NCBI GenBank assembly: GCA_020152595.1
Contig: JAIGNY010002759.1
Span: forward strand, 196,001-260,000
DNA length: 64,000 bases
Reading direction: 5' to 3'
Source of the DNA: Chiridota heheva
Lineage: Eukaryota > Echinodermata > Holothuroidea > Apodida > Chiridotidae
Both the position numbers and the translations under genes were made by a program. Shown here one piece after another: positions 47,246 through 59,300 of the stretch. Below the pieces are notes generated by a model. That model made no database searches. It saw only the letters and a list, made by a program, of their open reading frames with translations, and had not been told where the DNA came from. Each line of letters begins with the position of its first letter. The first letter of the stretch is position 1.

Positions 47246-47366
47246 CTACAAAAAGAAACAAACAGTTCAATCTTTCTTAGTAACTTCTCTCTTTATGTTT
47301 GGATACTGTCATTATTCCCTTTGCTGGTAAATTTATGCAAATTAAAGAGTAACTGATGAATTTCTC

Positions 47367-47465
47367 CATTTGTTTGTTTGTTAAGGTTTAACGGCACTGC
47401 GAAAGTCAAAGTCAAATGTGCCAGGAGAGTATTACAAATTTATGGTGCTTGAGTAAAGAGAAGAG
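47367..47465 (-). mobile_element. RNase H LINE, 3' tail only
   Basis: TTTGTTTGTTTGTTAAGGTT, TAACGGCACTGCGAAAGTCA and GTCAAATGTGCCAGGAGAGT are the tail of the LINE family. No coding part remains. It sits in the short intron between exons c and b. Confidence 0.7.
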
Positions 47466-47754
47466 GAAGAAAAATTTAAATGAAATTGATAAGAGTAGGG
47501 ATGGTGTTTCTTTGTTGGCCTGGAATTTGACTGCAGTAAATTATTCCCCAGGAACATTCTACTTTTGCAAAAATTTGAAAGATTCCCAGCCTTGATGCTA
47601 CAACGAACATCCACCCTCATCAAATCAAGTCTCTTTGTGTACATATTATTTCTGTATTTCATTCTAAACATTCATGCCTTTTGTTTGAATATGTTCCTGA
47701 TTGTTTTATGGTAGTAAATAAGAAAGAAAAGGAAGTAATTGAAAAGCAACTTAC

Positions 47755-47855
47755 TTAACGTGTGTCTGAAGTCGCCCCTGATTGGCAGAATGGTTTCTAG
47801 CGTCAGATCCCCTGCTTTTGAAATTTGATCTGCTTTACAAATGAACATGAATAAT
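47755..47855 (-). CDS. INPP5B: INPP5B/OCRL-like exon b (PH domain)
   Basis: This is a 101-base exon with a strong pyrimidine tract and TAG acceptor and a TTAA|GTAAGT donor. It encodes ALFMFICKADQ, then LTLETILPIRGDFRHTL. The layout, a hydrophobic strand followed by a loop and a D-L-T-L-E-x-I-x-P-I segment, is that of the N-terminal PH domain of INPP5B (D-V-S-L-D-Q-I-V-P-V) and OCRL (V-Q-D-I-I-P-I). Entry is one base, exit is one base. The lone exit A joins AT of the next exon to make N. Confidence 0.74.
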
Positions 47856-49675
47856 CTACACGAGGGTGGAAGAGAAGAAAACTCAAAAGTAAAAAATAGG
47901 GAATGGTAGTGGCCAAATACACTGATCTTATAAAAGGGGGCTGCAAAATGTGAAGAAAGTATTCCCAAATCTTATTCCATGAAAAAAGGTTTCTGTAGAA
48001 AGAGTGGTGTGGGAATAGAGGTACAGTCACGTGTTCCCCAAAGGGCCATTCCGCATAACATAACACACTGGAGAATCACTTTAGCAGACCCCTAGGGTCT
48101 CCTGAGGATCTGTTTGGGCCATTCAGCAGTCTGTCACACATGTAATTGGCTGGAGAATGGCCCAAAATACTTTGTGTATCTCATAATAATTACAAATTTT
48201 TTTTTCCCTTTAGATTTGTGGCTAATTTGGATCATTGGGATAGCAGAATCATAAAATCATTTTTTTGAAGCACCTATGATTTATTTACCTTCAGTTGGAA
48301 TAGAAATAAATAAAAATTTGGCTACAAATTAATAACCTACATGTACCCCATTAAAGCTACAAACTATGTAATGTATTTTCAATGAAAGACACGAGCACTA
48401 TGAGGAATGTAGGGCTGTCATGTTACTTGTAGTTTTGTCATCTACCTATAGCCTAAATAGAACATTGAACTTGAATATTGTATGACACTGAAAGAAATAT
48501 ATTTTTGAATACTTTCTTCACCATTTCATCCAATCACTGTCCAGTATCATACAGGGTCAGCACATGCTTGACCACTTATCTTATTCTTTAAAGAGGTTTA
48601 TTTATTTAAAAGGTCATAAGAATACAGTATATGCTGCCAAAACTTATTTCACATTAAGATCACTTCTCTTTGTAAAGATTTTCTTCATTTATCAGAGACT
48701 TACAGAGTATCACACGTATACACTGTTTTCTAAAAAGAACATCAAAACACTCCTTCTGTTTAAACATGATTAATGAGTAAGTGTTATTAATTAATTACTC
48801 TTCATTTTTGCTCTGATTGCCATTTCCTCTTATTTGTAAAAGATATTATACAATTTAAAAGGAGCTTGAAAAAATCTCCGGTTTCAGCATTTATAACTGC
48901 AGGAAAATAGGGAATTGCAGGAAGAAAAAAAGAAGAAGTTTTTTATTTCTTGAGTAAACAACAGCATACGTGGTAAATGTGCTCTAAAAACAACCCCCAT
49001 GTAATTGTGAGATGAAAAATACATTGATTGCAAAAAAGAGGAAGTATATAAAGATGTAGTCACTACATTAGTATAATTTCTGTTGCAAGTTTTGGTGGGA
49101 AGATTTTTGATACCTTTATTCAGAACCATGGGAAATGTTATAATTAATCCCAACTCTGAGCTTACTGTAAGTAACTTTCCCTCTGCATCTTATCTTATTA
49201 TTCCTTGATTTCCTTGTTTCAAGGTTGGCTTGGTTTGTTGGTGTCTAAAGAACTTTAATTATAAATCTTCAAGATCAACCTTAGTACAGCAAACAGGTAA
49301 CAATTGTTGCAAACTCCATTGGCTGTATCTTACTGTGTATTAAATATAATTAGTTCACAACAATTGCCTAAGGATAGCCATCTGCGCGTAAAAAAGAAAG
49401 ACCAAGGGTCAATAAGATGCTCATCTAGTTTCCCATGATAATTAAGAATTACAGCCACGCAGACACAAGTTTTGCATAGCCTGTAAGAGAAATGTAGCCT
49501 TATAAATGTTTAACAGATTTAATCTACTGTATTATAAGAAATAAGTGCTTCCAAAATACAAGTGACATTAAAAAATAGATACACACATACAGAAAATAGT
49601 GGGTTTATATTTTTAGTTTCTTCGTTTTTGATAACAAATTAAAGAAAAGGTGAATTTGATCACATACAGTGTATG
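47856..49675. other. intron, no gene seen
   Basis: AT-rich intron between exons b and a. It includes the diverged repeat partner of 30.4 kb at 49005-49160 and a fragment GGCTTGGTTTGTTGGTGTCT at 49227, which looks like the outermost end of the LINE tail. Confidence 0.45.
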
Positions 49676-49679
49676 CACA

Positions 49680-49760
49680 TTTGGCTTGGTTTGTTGATGT
49701 TCAACGACACCGCGACAGTCAGATTGTTAAGGTTTAACGGCACCGCACAATGTCATGATA
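49680..49760 (-). mobile_element. two abutting 3' tails of the RNase H LINE family
   Basis: TTGATGTTCAACGACACCGC with GACAGTCAGA is followed directly by TTGTTAAGGTTTAACGGCAC, so a second tail inserted into or next to the first. Confidence 0.65.
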
Positions 49761-50142
49761 GTAATGATTTTAAACAACTGTACTAGTTCACCTGCCTTCC
49801 TGTCATGAATGATGTTATCTTCATACTGTACATAAGGTTAAAGCAATGCATATAAAAGATTTCTTTCCTTGTTTCAGGCTTTGAAAATTATAAGGTAATA
49901 TTCTCTCAGATGTTAGGGTTAAGATTCAATATTGCTTTGTCAGAATAAACTACTCCCCTTTATCAAAACTGTAAGAGATGATTGAGAAAACAATTTACAT
50001 TGGAATATACAGGTATGCTCTTTCATAAATTACAATTTTACGTACAAAATTGAATAAATGATATAAAACTTCACTCTGTTACAAAAACAAATGGTCAATA
50101 AGTAAATAATTTCGCTGTTTTAGTACTTTCTAATGGATTTTA

Positions 50143-51195
50143 TGTTTGTTTGTTTGTTTGATGAGGGCTTAACGGCATTACGACAACGAGGGTCAAATAG
50201 TGCCTGAGAGGTCAGATCATTCTAGAGGTAGGAAGGAAAGGAAACAGGGGGAGAATGAGAGAAATTCAAGAACAAAAAGTCAGAAAGCTGTGATCGAGAG
50301 AGGAGGTGCATGGGTGAAACAAAAACAAAGTAGAGAGGGGGTGGAAGAGGAGAATTGAATATGGTTGTAGAGGGAAGCATGATGAAGAAAGGAGATAATT
50401 TTATCCGGAGGATTTTTCTGGAAGAAGTCAGCAATTGAGTTGTGGGGAGCGAGGGAAGCTCTGGGAAGGTTGTACAGGGGGCAAGCAAGAAGAACGTGAT
50501 GGATTGTGAGGGTGCAGTGGCAATTGTTGCAGAGGGGTTGGGGGGAGCCAATAAGGAGGTGGGAGTGAGTGAGGTGGGTGTGACCAATTCTAAGACAGGT
50601 AATATGAACGTTGTCGATACGAGAGAGGTGGTTGATGGTGATTTTGATCAAAATTGTGGGCTGGATGACATGGAGTTTGTTATTAATTTGGGAGTTCCAT
50701 GAGGTTTGCCAGCGATCACGAAGAAGGGAAGCAATAAGCAGTTTGATGTCAGAGAGGCTTTTGGGAAAAGGGGTAGGGAGGAGGTTGAGGGCAAGCTTAG
50801 CGGCTGCATCAGCCCTGTCATTGCCAGGGATGCTAACATGGCTGGGTATCCAGAGGGTGGGAGAAAGGAATTTCCAGAGGAGGTGGCATGTGAGGGTATC
50901 CCATTTAAGATCGAGTAAAGAAGTAAGAACAGCCTTTGAGTCAGAGAAAATAGCAGAGTGGCTGAGTGGAGAGTACTCAATAAAGTTGAGGGCGAGGAGA
51001 ATGGCCTTAGCCTCAGCTGAAAAGATGGATGAGTAGTCAGGAAGTCTGCTACTGGGGGTGATGTCTTGGATGACAGCAGCAGCAGCTGTCTTGTTGCTTT
51101 CCCTGGAGCCATTAGTATAGATAGAGGTGTTATTTAAGAGTTGGTCTTTGATTTAATTGTGGAGATTGATAAAGAGGTCAGGGTGGGTTTGAGTT
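50143..51195 (-). mobile_element. RNase H-bearing non-LTR retrotransposon, 5'-truncated copy 2
   Basis: Homologous to 13589-14823. On the minus strand, spread over frames, it encodes SAEAKAILLALNFIEYS, SAIFSDSKAVLTSLL, SIPGNDRADAAAKLAL, the Cys pair segment CNNCHCTLTIHHVLLACPLY and NLPRASLAPHNS. This is the better preserved RNase H of the two copies (IPGNDRADAAAK is close to the family norm), but frame changes near 50640 and 50900 show it is inactive. The 5' edge near 51195 runs into another repeat. Confidence 0.85.
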
Positions 51196-51470
51196 AAGCA
51201 CCTTAGACAATAGTTTAATCCATACTGAAGTCGTGAAGGCCCAGCAGGCCGGTGCTAATCCTGTTTTCTTGGTGTAAGCAGATGAGAGCACGTCTTCCAA
51301 AGGACAGGATGCCAGTGCATCACAGATCAACTCCTCAGCACTGCTAGTTACTCATTTTACAGCTGAGTAGACTGGAGCAAGTAAAGTGTCTTGCTTAAGG
51401 AACCTTGTAATATTCACATACGAGAATGACAGCTTCCCCACTGAGCCACTGCACTGCAGAACAGTTTATT
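51196..51470 (+). mobile_element. SINE/L2-tail-like element
   Basis: TTACTCATTTTACAGCTGAG with TAGACTGGAGCAAGTAAAGT and GTCTTGCTTAAGGAACCTTG has the form of the conserved 3' region shared by MIR/L2-type retroposons (C-A-T-T-T-T-A-C-A-G, then A-A-G-T-G-x-C-T-T-G-C). Upstream, TCGTGAAGGCCCAGCAGG and AAGGACAGGATGCCAGTGCA make a non-tRNA body. Confidence 0.55.
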
Positions 51471-51494
51471 GTCCGTATTCTTAAAAAGTGATAT

Positions 51495-51553
51495 GGTTTG
51501 GTTTGCTGATTTTTAACGGCACGTTCACTGTCATATCAAATGTGCCAAGTGAT
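51495..51553 (-). mobile_element. RNase H LINE, 3' tail only
   Basis: GGTTTGGTTTGCTGATTTTT, AACGGCACGTTCACTGTCAT and CAAATGTGCCAAGTG match the family tail with some decay. Confidence 0.6.
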
Positions 51554-51889
51554 AAAGGTTTTATGCTGAATAGTATCTGCCTTTGTAAAACCCTTCCTGA
51601 TTCTTTACCATATGGTTATCAAGGATTAAAATACAGTACATGGAACATTTGAAATAAAAGAATGTAATATAAGTGTGATAGGCAGGGTCTGCTGATGACT
51701 GAAAATATTGGATGTCAGAATCTTGCTTGTCATGTTTCAAACAGTAAATGATAAGCACAAATGCATACACAGCAAAATCTGAGCTCAAGGAAATTTTAGT
51801 ACACTGCATGCTTTACATTCTTCTTATTCTGCAACAATTAAAAACATCTATAGAAAAATTGAATTCACTTCCTCCAACTTTCGGAGGTT

Positions 51890-52015
51890 ATATTTCTGCC
51901 CCTGTTTGTTTGTCTGTTTGTTTGTTTGTCTGTCATCAAGATATCTCAAGAACTGATGATTGGATTTTAATTAAATTTGGTGGGTGGTTTTGTTACTGAA
52001 TTAAGAAAGAAGTGA
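51890..52015. repeat. inverted single unit of the 34.5-35.3 kb repeat
   Basis: TTTGTCTGTCATCAAGATAT, CTCAAGAACTGATGATTGGA and TTTAATTAAATTTGGTGGGT are the reverse complement of the units at 34.5-35.3 kb. Confidence 0.75.
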
Positions 52016-52204
52016 TTAAAATTACATGATTAAAAACATAAGAGAAGCTAAAAATGATTCAAACTTAGATTAGCCATAACTTAGAAACTACAGGTCTTTT
52101 TGTCATGATCTAAAAACTTTCAGTCCCGACAAATAAAACACTTTCTGGTGAATATAAAATCTTTACTTGTCCATACGCCTTTATTGTGATTCGATATTAC
52201 TTAC

Positions 52205-52287
52205 GCTTGTTCTGCTTCAATAGAAGCCCCAGAACTGATGAGGGCCAGAAATCGCCTTCCTTGTGACCAGTCATCAACAACAGTGCA
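52205..52287 (-). CDS. INPP5B: INPP5B/OCRL-like exon a (start of PH domain)
   Basis: This is an 83-base coding exon. It encodes VVDDWSQGRRFLALI and ends in EAEQ plus two bases (phase 2). The donor is GC|GTAAGTAA. The acceptor is preceded by a T-rich tract but ends in the uncommon GAG, so the left edge of the peptide is the least certain boundary. The two bases GC join the A of the next exon to give EAEQ-ALFMF, which mirrors the HALFLY strand of the INPP5B PH domain. This should be the second coding exon; the initiating exon is further right and was not found. Confidence 0.62.
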
Positions 52288-54707
52288 CTCCAGACAGTAA
52301 AATGAAAAAAGTTAAGTCAAATTCATCAAAAAATAGACAGTACTAATTATGACAAATATTGCCCTGAGATGTAATGTAGTACAAAAGGCTTCTTTGCATT
52401 TCTTGCCTCTTGTTTCCATATTCCCTTGCAATCTATAATTGCAAATCCCAGATAAGCTTTCTTCAGAGGGGTGGTCCACCCAGCACCTTAGCTTCAATGC
52501 ATTAAATAAAAGAAAGAAATCCACAAGCAACACCCCTCCCTACTCCTTGATGTGTAAGACAGTGGTTGGTGCAAAGCTTGAGTGCCCTTGGCGACAAAAG
52601 CGGTGGACCAGACCTCTAGCTCCCCCCCCCCCCAAAAAAAAAAAAAAAAAATCCCTCTGACAGTTTTAAGTTATCCAACAAATAAGAGCTTTTTTTTGGT
52701 GCCTCAGAATCCGATTTGAGACCCCAAATCCGCTAAAGGCTCCAGTTGCACCCTCAGCGTACTTATGGTGACGCTGGCGAAGAGAACGAAAATGTCCCTC
52801 AGACCATTTTCAGCAACCCACTAGTGAAAGGCAAGGGATGGTTGTCCCTGTTGCTCCCTTGGAAGGTGCCAGCGTCCATACCACTTAAAAGTATTTACAT
52901 TTTCTAAGAAATGAAAGTGAAGACTGATATCTTCAATGCTTCAATTTTGTTTGTTTTTTTCAATTCAAAAAGCTGCTTTAAGGGTTCCTAATAAACAGGG
53001 AATTAGAATACAGACACTCCAAGTTTGCACTAGACACAAGAATTCACACGGATATATGGCTCTGAACACAATGACTTTCCATTGAAACAATTCAGAACTC
53101 TTTTTAATAATCAGTATTGTACAGTAGATACTGTAGTCCTGTAATTAACTTACACTAATCATTTTAGTGTCAAAGCAGGGTTGTTTTATTACAGGAAACG
53201 AGAGGCCAGGAATGGAAATGGCAGTGCCCTAGATTTGCTGTTTATAGCAGCAGGTTCTGCCCCTGCCCTCATTTAATCCACTCTGCCCCTCAAAAAAAAA
53301 ATATAATTGAATTAAAAATCATTTAAAAAAATAATAATCATCTTAATTAACCTCATGAATGAAATACCTTACATGGATACAGAACACAGAATGATAGCAT
53401 AGTAAGAAGTTGTCCTGTTTGGCGCATGAATGGTCCTTATCTGGTCAGAATAGTCTCATTCTGAGGTATAATTATAGCCGTGCTAAAATCCCAGAGCTTC
53501 AACAGGGACTTAAGCCTTAAGGGGGCCCCTGGATCCCATGCTGAAAAGGCACAATGCCTTATGTGAGCATTAATGTACCCCTCAACAAATCTAGCACCCT
53601 GCCCCTTTTTAATAAATCAAGCCAAGGGGTCTAAATAGTGATTGGAAAAGAGTACCCTGGCAGAAAATACTTTATGGTATCATTCAACAATGGTACTGGT
53701 CCACCATTTATATCTTACTTACATCATTTTTCCTTTTACACGATGAATTAATTGCAGTATGTTTATCATAGAATCACACTCTATATAAAATGCACAATCT
53801 TTAAAATTGTATATAAAATCCTACATGTACAATTTGAAATTGATCTTGTGTTATGGGTTGTATGTTTTACGTTCAGTACCAGTCAAAAAGTCCCCATCCT
53901 CAAATGTTTCCCCAAAATGATCACTAGACCACGAAGGTCTTTCCAGTTGCAGATTTTAACTGTTGGCTACATGTACTGTAGCAAATAGTGATACAGCCAA
54001 TAACACCATTTATTATGTTAAGATCTTCACCGTTTTCAAACATTTCCCTCCCCCTCCCCCTCCCTTCTCCCCCTCAGCCCTTTCCTTTCTCCTTAAAAAA
54101 TACCAATTTATCTTCAGGGATAGATGAATTTTAAAAAGGATATGTCCAAACACAGCTCTTCACCTCCTATCTCCACCATGATTTTCTCTTGCACTGCAGC
54201 TTTGGGGTCCATGATGGCCAGTGATTGAGACCTTCTCAAAAAAAAATAGTACTACAGTATATATGAGGGCTGTACTGTTGCTAGAAATATCACATTGCTG
54301 TTTTTTTTTCTAGATGATGAACAAGATGTTTCACTAATAAGTGTTTCTGGTGAGCATCAATGATTAATGTCACACTTACTCCAAACTACATGAAGATGGT
54401 TCCAGGCTATTCATTTTCGATCATTTTTCTATGAAGATGAGAAGAAATAAAGAAGATGAAAAGTAAACATAACTACTGTAAAAACAACTTGGCTTTTGGG
54501 GGAAAGGGGAATTCGGTAACATACTCTGGTTTCACCAGCTCGATTGTATGGAGCACCAAGATTGGTAAATTTTTTCCCATCAAATTTTGGGGTTAAGAAG
54601 GTAAAAAAAAAAAAAAAATGTCAGTTTTCATATGTTTCTTACATGTATGGAACAAAGGTTTAATTTTGTGTTGATGAGATTATGCAGTATTAAATCTCGA
54701 TGAGATA
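52288..54707. other. intron or 5' region of the 5-phosphatase gene, no exon seen
   Basis: The initiating exon should be here or further right. Several GTAAG-like donors exist on the minus strand (53150, 53703, 54371), but none follows a convincing ATG-led frame. A C11-A18 homopolymer pair lies at 52622-52651 and an A run at 54603-54618. Confidence 0.4.
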
Positions 54708-54715
54708 CCAAGAAT

Positions 54716-55789
54716 TAGAGCTGTGAACGTTTAGGGATTTTAGTAAACGTGAACACGCCAAAAAAAGCGAGCGTGTATCGTGTACACGAGTTTAGTACCG
54801 TAATTTTCGGAAATACACCAAAATTGCTCCAAAACTACGAGGCGAAGTAAAAAAATCGCGCAACCAGTATGGCAAAAGTACTGACTGCATTGCCCAAATA
54901 GACGCTGAGTTTTGCTTTCCAAATCGTAAAAAGTTTACTTCTACAGTATAAATCATCATTTTTGTGGAAAATATGCATGGAAATTCAGTTTAAAAAGAAC
55001 AGATAACTTCCTTTCAATGTCATTTAAACTCAACATCGCGTAACTTTTTTGTCCTATTCGCTACGGCTTTCAAAGTTCTGTGAAAAGCTTGCATACCGAG
55101 GCCTATGATATACCTCGCCGTAAAACATTTCAAAACTACGCCACCACACCCAGGAAGTTCTGAAATATCAGTTCTCTCAAAAAAAAATGGCCGGCATCTT
55201 TGCGAAGCATGCAGAATTTCAGCTCTGTTAAAACCTTTTTCTGTTTCTTTATTATGCAATATTTTTTTTTTCTTTGCAAAATTTATTTGACTCATCAGGT
55301 AATATTTACATTTAAATGTACTGATTGTCACGATTCAAGTATTTTTCAAGTGTTTTTTGGTCGATTTAACAGCTTGTAAAACGGGCCTTGATTGCGTGGG
55401 ATTTAAAGCCTTGTGGCCCTAACGTTAGGCCTATTGTTATGTTAGTTTCACTGTGTACTGCTGCACATTCGCGGTGCATTTTACAAGTTAGATTAGGCCT
55501 ACTCTGATGTCGGCGAAATCAAAGTGCATAATATCCCCATTCATTGGTGATTACTGCGCATTTGTGATTCACACATTTAAAAAGGATTATGCTAATCGGG
55601 TTTACAGTTTGTAAAAAGTCATTGATTGGAACTTTGTCAGCCGAATGTGTATGTGATTTGAATAATGAATGACATTGATTTACAACAGCAAGACTGACTG
55701 AAAAACGATTACTCGCAATAAAGTATTTAGTAAACGTTAACAAGATTTGCGAGCGTGTAGCGTGTACACGCTAAACGGTCACAGCTCTA
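54716..55789. mobile_element. non-autonomous hAT transposon with 8-bp target duplication
   Basis: The left end is TAGAGCTGTGAACGTTTAG and the inverted right end TAGAGCTGTGACCGTTTAG. CCAAGAAT stands immediately outside both ends (54708-54715 and 55790-55797). TAG-initial termini with 8-bp duplications define hAT elements. Subterminal arms also pair (GCGAGCGTGTATCGTGTACACG on the left is echoed on the right by GCGAGCGTGTAGCGTGTACACG in direct orientation; the ACACG core is self-complementary). The interior has no transposase-like frame. Confidence 0.9.
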
Positions 55790-55797
55790 CCAAGAAT

Positions 55798-56337
55798 AAC
55801 AATATTTTTCCAGCTTTCTCCAAAGGCTCCAAACATTGTTAGGAATTGTTCTTGCAATTTTGAAGAGTTTCATGACCAGGGATACCAACATTTGAGATTT
55901 GTGCTATTTGAGCCTTAGATCCATGAGTTACAGCACTTTTTGTTCTCCATAAAAACTCAACAAGTAGGGGTTCTAAATCTAAAACGATTCTTCAGTCCCA
56001 TTGCTCTACCAGTATTCACAACAACTTTTTTTTTTTCAAATTAAGTTTGTAAGCTTTGGAATTCTCTACTAAGTGTCGTTAAGGATGCTGTCAGCGTTTC
56101 ACCTTTATTATCGTTACGACACAAGTCAGCTTTTAAGTGACATATCAAGATCTGGACCTTCAGGCATCTAACGCCTTTTATCCAGTATTCATCATAAGTA
56201 TTGTATCATAGGTACATGTAGGAAACACTTGCAGTACAGTAGGTTAGTACACCCCTTTGCAAATATTGTCATTTCAAATGTGACCTACTGATTTTTGATT
56301 CTTATTTTAAAACTCTCACATCCTTGGTCACAAAACT
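55798..56337. other. no gene seen
   Basis: AT-rich spacer between the hAT element and the CR1-like LINE. Confidence 0.4.
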
Positions 56338-59300
56338 TTTAATTCAATTTCAATTTATTGCTTCCAGGACAAATGTACATTTGTAAAAAGAATTTACATT
56401 TAATAACATACATATAATAAAGAAAAGAAAATTACATAAAACATATAGTTATGATATAAATGATAAATCTATAGATACAAATTTTAAAATATAATATATA
56501 TATATATATAAGACATAACCTGGTAAAATGAGTTAAAGGATTAAAAAAGAATTAAAGAAGTGACCTTAGCTGTCCATTTTGTATATATAGAGCCGCCTGG
56601 TAGATAAAAGAATGTTTGTACAGTTGTATTCTGAATTTTGGCACTATGTTTGGATTGCAAACATTTCTATTGGTTTTGGCAAGAAGGCTTTGTAAAACAT
56701 TATATAATGGATGACTTTCAGTTGAATTTATTTTTCTTGCTATTGCACTAAAATCTGATTTGGCTCTGTCGTTGAGAATACAAATAAGGTTAAAATAGTC
56801 CAAGGTAAAAATCTTTGACGTATATCTTAAAATTTTCTTAATTCTGTCTTTGTCTTTTTCTAGTAAGAGATGATACCAAACTGGTACGGCATAAAGGAGC
56901 TGGGATATAATTACGGATTTAAAAAGATTCATTCTAGCATTAGAATTACAAAAAGATAGAATATACGATAACCTTGACACAATATAGTAAACTTTACTTA
57001 GCATTTTTGATATGTGTGGGGTAAAAGACAGTTTGTCATCTATACAAATACCAAGGAAATCAATTTTTGTACAATTGGCAACCTCAAGATCTGTTTATAA
57101 TTATGCTTTCAGAATTACACTGTGGAAGGCCTGTGTGTTTTACGTTTTTGTTTACAAAACACATTTCCTTTGACTTCTTTGGGTTCAGCAACAAGTTTTT
57201 ATCATCACATTTGGATACGACATCATTGACAAAGGTTTGATACTCCATTTAGTCCCAAATTACAAATTTTTTGGCAATTTTGCATGAAATGGCAGTATCA
57301 TCAGCATACTTAGTCACACAAATGTTCTCTCCCAACCGTATTTCATCTGTGTACAGTATATAGTGAAAAGTATTGCAGAGAGAGGGCCTCCCTGAGGTAC
57401 ACCCACATCTATTTTAGATTTTTCTGATAATCCTTTGTCTAATCGTATTTGTCCGGTCCACCCTTCAAGAAATTGGGCTATAAGATGGATAAGCCACGGA
57501 TCTTTTACAAATTTACTTAAGTCCTTGAGTAGATAGTTTGGCAACACCGTGTTAAACACACTTGAGAAATCAAGGAAAAGAACCTTTGATATAGTGGTTT
57601 CCTTGCAATTCAAATGAGTAACAATATTGTAACCAGAACCAGTATAGCATCTCCACATGAAACGCCCTTTTTATAGGCAAACTGATACGCATCACCTACT
57701 TCTTCAACTCACTCCATCAAATAGGGCAACATAATTTTCTGAAGGCTGTTAAAAGCTATACTTGCTAAATCTATCGGCCTATAATCATTTGCAGTTTGAG
57801 GTGTCTTAATTTTGGGAACAGGGGCTGTTATGGCATTTTTCCACAGCAATGGTATTTGACTCTTGGAAATAGTTTCCTCAAAAATGTATGTGTATAAAGG
57901 GGCTAATTCGTCACTTAGAAACTTAAAGACCCACCAAGGAAATTTATCAGATCCGCAGGCAACACCCTTTTTAACCTTTTTTAACTGATTACATACAGAT
58001 TCTACATTTAACTCAGTAATGCATGCATCTCCTGTGTATTCTGGCAAGGAAAAGTCAATGTCTTTGTTACGGGATTGATTAAAACGACCAAAATGTGTGT
58101 TCAGTTCATCCCCAAGAATTTCATCAATACAAACTTTATTGTTTTCATCTGGGTTTCTAACAGATTTAATCAAGCTTCAAAAAGAATTTAAATTAGCCTT
58201 CATGTGACCAAAGGTTTCACTCCTCACACCTTGTACGCATTTATTTATTGTCCTCTGAATTTTGTTTCTCAAGCCTTTATTCCCTTTCTCTATTGCCTTT
58301 TGTTTGTCTTTTTCTAGTTGGGTAATTCTGCTATCCAGTGGAATGCGTTTTGTCATTATCACGGGTGCTGACTTTTTGAGTGGTACACACTGTTTACTAA
58401 CAAACTCGATGTAGCATGAAGTAATTTCTGTAAACTCATCAAGACTGTCCGATGATTCTTTGAACATATTCCAGTCAGTGGTCTTAAGACATTCCTGCAT
58501 TTTCATTATATTTTGGTCTGTTAAATCTTTTTCCGTTTTCCTTTTTCTAGGTTCAAATTTACGGTGCTTTTTGTTGTATTTTGGCATTAGTTTTATATGT
58601 TATGATCAGACATGGAGATGGGGGCTGTCTTCCTTGTTACGTAATAATCACCTTTGACATATACAGCATCCAGAGTTGAATTCGCATTGGGATAGGTGAC
58701 AAAATCTACCTTATTTTTGAAGAAGATTGTTTCAAGGAATCTGATTCTTTGCCTGTTTATGTCACCAACAATAATGAAATAGGTCCTAGGTTTTTCTCTT
58801 TGTAGATTAGTAAGAACCGCTTTCAATTCATTATCAGCTGTTGTAAAGTTTGATGATGGGTCTGGTGTACACATTTACAATAGTAATATTTGATGTGTCA
58901 CTTGGTAGATAACGAGGGCGGGCCTGGATTGCGGGCAATTCAATATCTTTTGTTGACACTGATAGACATACTTCAGGGGTACATATTGTCCATTTCTTTG
59001 AAATATAACTAATCAGTCCTTCCCCATTTGCTAAAAATTGCCTGTCATGACGAAACATGTAATAATCATCGATAAGAAGCGCATTATCTGCTACTCTGTG
59101 TTGTGGCATTTCATTCTGGAAAAGTTTGTCCAAATTTTGAAGTTTTGTTTCTTGTAGAGCTATAAATGATAGATTACGCAAGTTAGCAATTCTTTGTTCT
59201 AAATGCATACATTTTCCTTGGAGGCTATTTACATTTGCTGTCAAACCATATGGAAAGCTGAAATTAGACGGATGTGTATGTCTAGTGCGTTGTTGTAATC

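Larger units (their letters stand above)
2365..52287 (-). other. INPP5B: INPP5B/OCRL-type 5-phosphatase gene, 5' part (gene span, 8 exons recognised)
   Basis: This entry gives the extent of a multi-exon gene whose exons are listed separately. Phosphatases of this family remove the 5-phosphate from PI(4,5)P2 and related lipids or inositol phosphates on endosomes, Golgi and cilia. Seen: eight minus-strand segments bounded by AG and GT, whose phases fit in order (exit 2/entry 1, then 1/2 five times, then 2/1), giving about 420 codons without a stop. Known: OCRL and INPP5B have an N-terminal PH domain, an unstructured linker with a conserved FED-F acidic motif, then the 5-phosphatase, ASH and RhoGAP-like domains. 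Inferred: the product matches the PH domain (ALFMFICK, LTLETILPI, PQFQWLARYRR), the linker motif (LTFEDDFSELSL) and the pre-catalytic KRREGEYTFLSPF segment. The catalytic exons are outside the window on the left. The start exon was not identified, and small undetected exons cannot be excluded. Confidence 0.78.
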
